A stretch of DNA of 9,263 bases from an uncultured Blautia sp. (lineage in GTDB: Bacteria > Bacillota > Clostridia > Lachnospirales > Lachnospiraceae): NCBI GenBank assembly GCA_900539525.1, contig UQCM01000081.1, forward strand, positions 1 to 9,263. The letters run 5' to 3'. Positions 6,340 to 9,263 of this stretch are shown one piece after another. The notes beneath the pieces are model-generated. The model made no database searches, had not been told where the DNA came from, and saw only the letters and a program-made list of their open reading frames with translations. The stretch's first letter is position 1, and each line of letters opens with the position of its first letter. The position numbers and the translations under genes are program-made.

Positions 6340-7455
6340 TTAGTAGCTGCCGGCCTCTGCCATCACGTCCAGCATCACATAGTCGGCGACTGCCGGATCT
6401 CCCTGCACCTCACCACTTGCAATAAAATTCTTCTTCTGCAGCTCATAATATCCTTCCACCGTTCCATCAGCCGCGCCCTGTGCAACTTCCTTTCCTGTCA
6501 GCCACTGAGCGTCTCCTCTCTGCTCATAAACAGTCTTCTGATCCTGTGCCACCTGAGCCGCAACCAGACCCGCTGTTTCTTCCTGATGCTCATTTGCCGC
6601 ATAATCCATAGCCTTAAACAGCGCTCTTGTAAATCTTACAAGAACCTCTCTGTTCTCCTGTGCATAGTCAGGCATCGCGATCCAGCTTGCCAGAGAGACG
6701 GTTGTATCAGAAAAGGTAAGATTATCCGTAAGCTTCGTAGCATCCGGCATTTCTTCCAGTATCTTCAGACTGTTCGGTGACCAGGTTGCACAGGCATCCA
6801 CACCTCCTGAGAGCATGGCGGTCACGATGGCGGAGGCATCCATATCCACGGCTTCAATGTCTTCCATGGTCATGCCTGCCCGGGTCAGAGAATTCTTTAA
6901 AATATCCTCGCTGGAGCTTCCCGATGAGTATGCCACCTTCTTGCCTGCCAGCTGTTCTACAGATGTAATGCCAGCTCCTGCGATCAGCGCATCTCCGTTT
7001 GAGATATGGGACAGTGCGAAAACAGATGCCTGTCCATTGATTGCCAGCTTATGCGCGCCCTGTCCGATATATCCGACATCGATACTTCCGGATTCCATTG
7101 CAGCAATGATAGTAGGTCCATCCTGAAACTCCGTCAGCTTTACCGTGATTCCCTCCTCTTCCAGATACCCCTGTGCAATCGCGTTCTCAATTGACCAGAG
7201 ACTTCCGTAATTCGGCATATAGGCAACATTCAGGGTAACCGGCTCTGCTGCCGCCGCTTCCTGATCCTCTGGCTGCGTGCCTGTCTGTGCCTCTGTCACT
7301 GCATCTGCCTGCCCATCCGCAACCGCATCCGTCTTTGTCTCTGTACCGCCTGTATCTGTTGTTCCAGTCGTATTCGTATGATTGCTTCCGCATCCTGCCA
7401 GCATTCCGATCGTCATCACTGCTGCCACCAATATGCTTAATGTCCTCTTTTTCAT
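6340..7455 (-). CDS. NitT/TauT-type ABC transporter substrate-binding lipoprotein
   Basis: A 371-residue solute-binding protein anchored in the outer face of the membrane. Residues 1-21 are a signal peptide (MKKR then a hydrophobic run) ending in a lipobox MLAGC, with Cys22 as the lipid-modified residue. Residues 23-71 are a Thr/Gly/Ala/Asp/Glu-rich flexible linker. From about 73 on, the fold is of the NMT1/SsuA/TauA kind: VTLNVAYMPN, a DVGYIGQGAH stretch, GKKVAYSSGSSSEDILK at 171-187, and GGVDACATWSP at 217-227. Such proteins bind sulfonates, nitrate, bicarbonate or pyrimidine precursors; the ligand cannot be read from the sequence. The ATG at 7455 has AGGAGG 7 bases upstream; the open frame runs 19 codons further up with no good site and would hide the signal peptide. 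It serves the permease and ATPase encoded just upstream. Confidence 0.9.
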   Translation of the reverse strand: MKKRTLSILVAAVMTIGMLAGCGSNHTNTTGTTDTGGTETKTDAVADGQADAVTEAQTGTQPEDQEAAAAEPVTLNVAYMPNYGSLWSIENAIAQGYLEEEGITVKLTEFQDGPTIIAAMESGSIDVGYIGQGAHKLAINGQASVFALSHISNGDALIAGAGITSVEQLAGKKVAYSSGSSSEDILKNSLTRAGMTMEDIEAVDMDASAIVTAMLSGGVDACATWSPNSLKILEEMPDATKLTDNLTFSDTTVSLASWIAMPDYAQENREVLVRFTRALFKAMDYAANEHQEETAGLVAAQVAQDQKTVYEQRGDAQWLTGKEVAQGAADGTVEGYYELQKKNFIASGEVQGDPAVADYVMLDVMAEAGSY

Positions 7456-7614
7456 GCCTTCTCCTCCTGAATTTCCTTTAATTTTTCCAAACTGTTCAGA
7501 TTCCATTCGCAAACCGTCCCCCGTACTTTCCTTTTGCTCATATACGGACTCCGCTATTCATTTATTTCTGATCCTGTCACCGTCCCCCCACGTCCGGTAA
7601 CATTCACACTATTC
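7456..7614. repeat. 159-base gap with a direct repeat ACCGTCCCCC
   Basis: Identical 10-base copies of ACCGTCCCCC lie at 7513-7522 and 7579-7588, in the same orientation. The second is part of a 7-base inverted repeat, GTCACCG/CGGTAAC (7576-7582 and 7595-7601, one G-U pair in RNA). The first forms CCGTA/TACGG with 7543-7547. The C-rich cores stand out from the surrounding T-rich sequence. They recall the GGGGACGGT cores of dispersed palindromic repeats in Firmicutes, but that is recollection, not a match I could run. Confidence 0.35.
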
Positions 7615-8406
7615 TTACTTTCTCACCTCCAGATACTCCTGATATACCTGTCCCCAGATATGATTCTTCAGTTCCAGGAATTTCTGTGTCATCTTTGTTT
7701 CCTGTGTGCGGGGATGCGGGATATCAATATCCACGATCTCCTTGATCCGTCCGGGTCGTGCACTCATGATGATGACCTTCTGCGCCAGAATGATCGCCTC
7801 ATCCACGTCATGGGTAATAAAGAAACACGTCTTCTGCTCCTTCTCCCAGGTCTTTAGAAGCTCTGTCTGAAGCTGTGTTCTGGTCTGCGCATCCAGGGCT
7901 CCAAAGGGTTCATCCATTAAAAGAATCGACGGGTTTACCGCATAGGCCCTTGCAATGGCCACCCGCTGCTTCATCCCCCCGGAAAGCTCTTTGGGATAGT
8001 GATTTACAAAATCCTCCAGCTGCACCATCTTTATGTACTTCATGGCAGTCTCTTCCGCTTCCTTCCCCCTGATTCCTTTCAGGTTCAGACCAAACATAAC
8101 GTTCTTTTTTACAGTAAGCCACGGGAAGAGCGCATACTGCTGAAATACGACGCCCCTTTCCGTCCCGGTTCCTGTCACCTCCCTGCCATCGCAGTACACC
8201 TTTCCCGATGAGGGTTCCAAAAGGCCCGCAATGATATTCAGCAGAGTGGATTTTCCGCAGCCGGAAGGTCCTACCACACAGATGAATTCATTTTCCATAA
8301 TATCCAGATCAATACCGTTCAGTGCGATCATCTCACCGTTCCTCGTATCGTATACTTTTCTGACCTGCTCGATCTTCACCTTTACACTTCTCGTTTCTCC
8401 TGCCAT
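7615..8406 (-). CDS. NitT/TauT-type ABC transporter ATP-binding protein
   Basis: A 263-residue cytoplasmic ATPase that drives the importer. All ATPase motifs are intact: Walker A GPSGCGKST at 46-54, the Q-loop at about 89-90 followed by the ALFPWLTVKKNV stretch typical of the sulfonate/nitrate class, signature LSGGMKQR at 141-148, Walker B ILLMDEP at 161-167, D-loop GALDAQ, and switch His199 in FITHDVDEA. The C-terminal region has SARPGRI, also usual for SsuB/TauB/NrtD-type proteins. The ATG at 8406 has AAAGGAGG about 9 bases upstream, lying inside the end of the permease gene, so the two are likely translationally coupled. The binding protein follows 159 bases after the stop. Confidence 0.95.
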   Translation of the reverse strand: MAGETRSVKVKIEQVRKVYDTRNGEMIALNGIDLDIMENEFICVVGPSGCGKSTLLNIIAGLLEPSSGKVYCDGREVTGTGTERGVVFQQYALFPWLTVKKNVMFGLNLKGIRGKEAEETAMKYIKMVQLEDFVNHYPKELSGGMKQRVAIARAYAVNPSILLMDEPFGALDAQTRTQLQTELLKTWEKEQKTCFFITHDVDEAIILAQKVIIMSARPGRIKEIVDIDIPHPRTQETKMTQKFLELKNHIWGQVYQEYLEVRK

Positions 8407-9161
8407 CCCGTGAACCTCCTTTCCAGGAATTTTACAATTTTTTCAAAAAGCATGCCGATGATCCCGATGATAATGATATACAGCAGCATTGGCGCCGTTT
8501 CAAAACTGTTGTTTAACGAACGGATCCGCATGCCAAGACCGGCTACTGCACCGGTAGATTCTGCTGCGATCAATGTCGTCAGGGCAGTGGAGCTTCCGAG
8601 ACGGACCGCCGTAATGATAAAGGGAAGGGTAGCCGGAGCAATGACTTTCAGGAAAATATCCCTGTCCCCTGCTCCAAGAACTCTTGCCGCCTTTACCAGC
8701 GTCTCATCTACATTGATTACACCCTGGTAAATAGTAACTGTCATGATCAGAAAAGTAGCAATTGTGATAACAATAATCTGGGGTCTGCGCCCCACACCTG
8801 CGGAAATAACGATCAGCGGCACGTAGGCAAGAGGCGGAATATTACGGATAAATTGTATCCATGGTTCTATTATATTCCGGATAGGCGCATACCATGCCAT
8901 CAAAATTGCGGCAGGCAGAGAGAAAAGAAATCCCAGGCCGAATCCCGCACCTACAGAAATCAGACTGCTGGACAGATCTGACCAGAAAACACCCCTGGCG
9001 ATCATATCTCTGACAGATCCCAGTGTTTTCACCACATTCGGAAAGCTCCTGGCTGTCTTTGGATTTACTGAGAGAAGATACCATAACCCCATGGCTGACG
9101 CGAAGGATATGAGCAGCCATGCCCATCCCGGAATCCTGCTGACTTTCTTTTTCCTGTTCAT
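8382..9161 (-). CDS. NitT/TauT-type ABC transporter permease
   Basis: A 259-residue inner-membrane protein with about six hydrophobic segments, the first near 11-31 after a basic MNRKKK start. The binding-protein-dependent transport domain spans about 60-245. IPPLAYVPLIVI near 108-119 is typical of the SsuC/TauC class. The cytoplasmic EAA-like loop that docks on the ATPase is at about 156-176, with AARVLGAGDRDIF and then LPFIITAVRLG. The ATG at 9161 has AGGAG 6 bases upstream. The last 25 bases overlap the ATPase start. As the first gene visible in the transporter set, it may head the transcript, with the palindrome just upstream as a possible control site. Confidence 0.94.
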   Translation of the reverse strand: MNRKKKVSRIPGWAWLLISFASAMGLWYLLSVNPKTARSFPNVVKTLGSVRDMIARGVFWSDLSSSLISVGAGFGLGFLFSLPAAILMAWYAPIRNIIEPWIQFIRNIPPLAYVPLIVISAGVGRRPQIIVITIATFLIMTVTIYQGVINVDETLVKAARVLGAGDRDIFLKVIAPATLPFIITAVRLGSSTALTTLIAAESTGAVAGLGMRIRSLNNSFETAPMLLYIIIIGIIGMLFEKIVKFLERRFTGWQEKREV

Positions 9162-9203
9162 ATGACTCTCCTTTTCATATATTTTTGTTAATTAATATGA
9201 TGT

Positions 9204-9227
9204 TGGGGTCAAAAGTATTTGACCCCA
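9204..9227. repeat. Strong 10-base inverted repeat upstream of the permease
   Basis: TGGGGTCAAA (9204-9213), loop AGTA, TTTGACCCCA (9218-9227): a perfect 10-base stem. No T-run follows on either strand, so it is not a normal intrinsic terminator. It lies about 43 bases upstream of the permease start, with an A/T-rich stretch between, so it could be an operator. It could also be a dispersed palindromic repeat, because the next bases to the right edge (about 9245-9259) hold another GC-rich short inverted sequence around CGCGCTTCGCGC. Nothing else is recognisable in 9162-9263. Confidence 0.5.
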
Positions 9228-9263
9228 TGATGCCTTCGGATTTTTCCGCGCTTCGCGCTCCCA

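Noticed and set aside
6340..9161. Dedicated nickel importer for the LarA-like enzyme
   Set aside because: The permease, ATPase and binding protein carry NitT/TauT-class features; known nickel importers are of other ABC or ECF types.
9162..9227. Sigma-70 promoter for the permease using TTGACC inside the palindrome
   Set aside because: No good -10 hexamer lies at 16-18 bases; only a weak TAACAA-type match, so no promoter is called.

Overview
The window looks like a chromosomal piece of a Clostridia-type Firmicute, most likely Lachnospiraceae. This rests on strong AGGAGG-type ribosome binding sites, balanced base composition with free use of AGA/AGG and ATA codons, a LAGC-type lipoprotein signal, and the gene content. 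It is an inference from style and gene families, not a species call. All nine recognisable genes lie on the minus strand, so the window reads from right to left. No RNA gene, CRISPR array or intact mobile element was seen, and no gene-free stretch exceeds about 205 bases.

Layout in transcription order. (1) 9161 to 6340: an ABC importer of the nitrate/sulfonate/bicarbonate (NitT/TauT) class, made of a membrane permease, an ATPase that overlaps it by 25 bases, and after a 159-base gap a substrate-binding lipoprotein. (2) 6151 to 4107: a NagB-like amino-sugar isomerase/deaminase followed 23 bases later by a NagA-family deacetylase. (3) 4059 to 3382: a NarL/LuxR-type response regulator with no histidine kinase in view. 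(4) 3280 to 2441: a triosephosphate-isomerase-family protein. (5) 2236 to the left edge: a LarA-family protein that should use the nickel-pincer cofactor, and LarB, the first enzyme of that cofactor's synthesis, cut by the window edge.

How they may work together. The importer probably brings in a small organic anion. The NagB-like, NagA-like and TPI-like proteins suggest deacetylation, isomerisation/deamination and three- or four-carbon interconversion. The LarA-like protein suggests epimerisation or another hydride-transfer step on an alpha-hydroxy acid. The most striking point is that, in by-eye alignment, all three sugar-phosphate-type enzymes keep their catalytic residues but have changed residues at the usual phosphate-contact positions. 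The LarA homologue also lacks one of the two catalytic histidines. Together with a TauT-type importer and no kinase or phosphotransferase gene, this suggests an undescribed pathway for a substrate that is not a normal sugar phosphate, possibly a sulfonated or carboxylated amino-sugar-like compound. That last step is speculation.

Regulation. The gaps ahead of the NagB-like gene and ahead of the LarA-like gene share a motif (CGCGATG, 3-4 bases, AGACAG) and are rich in AGACAG/CTGTCT. They could be operators for the response regulator encoded between them. The larA leader also has several short hairpins. Convincing sigma-70 promoters and classic terminators with a U-tract were not found.
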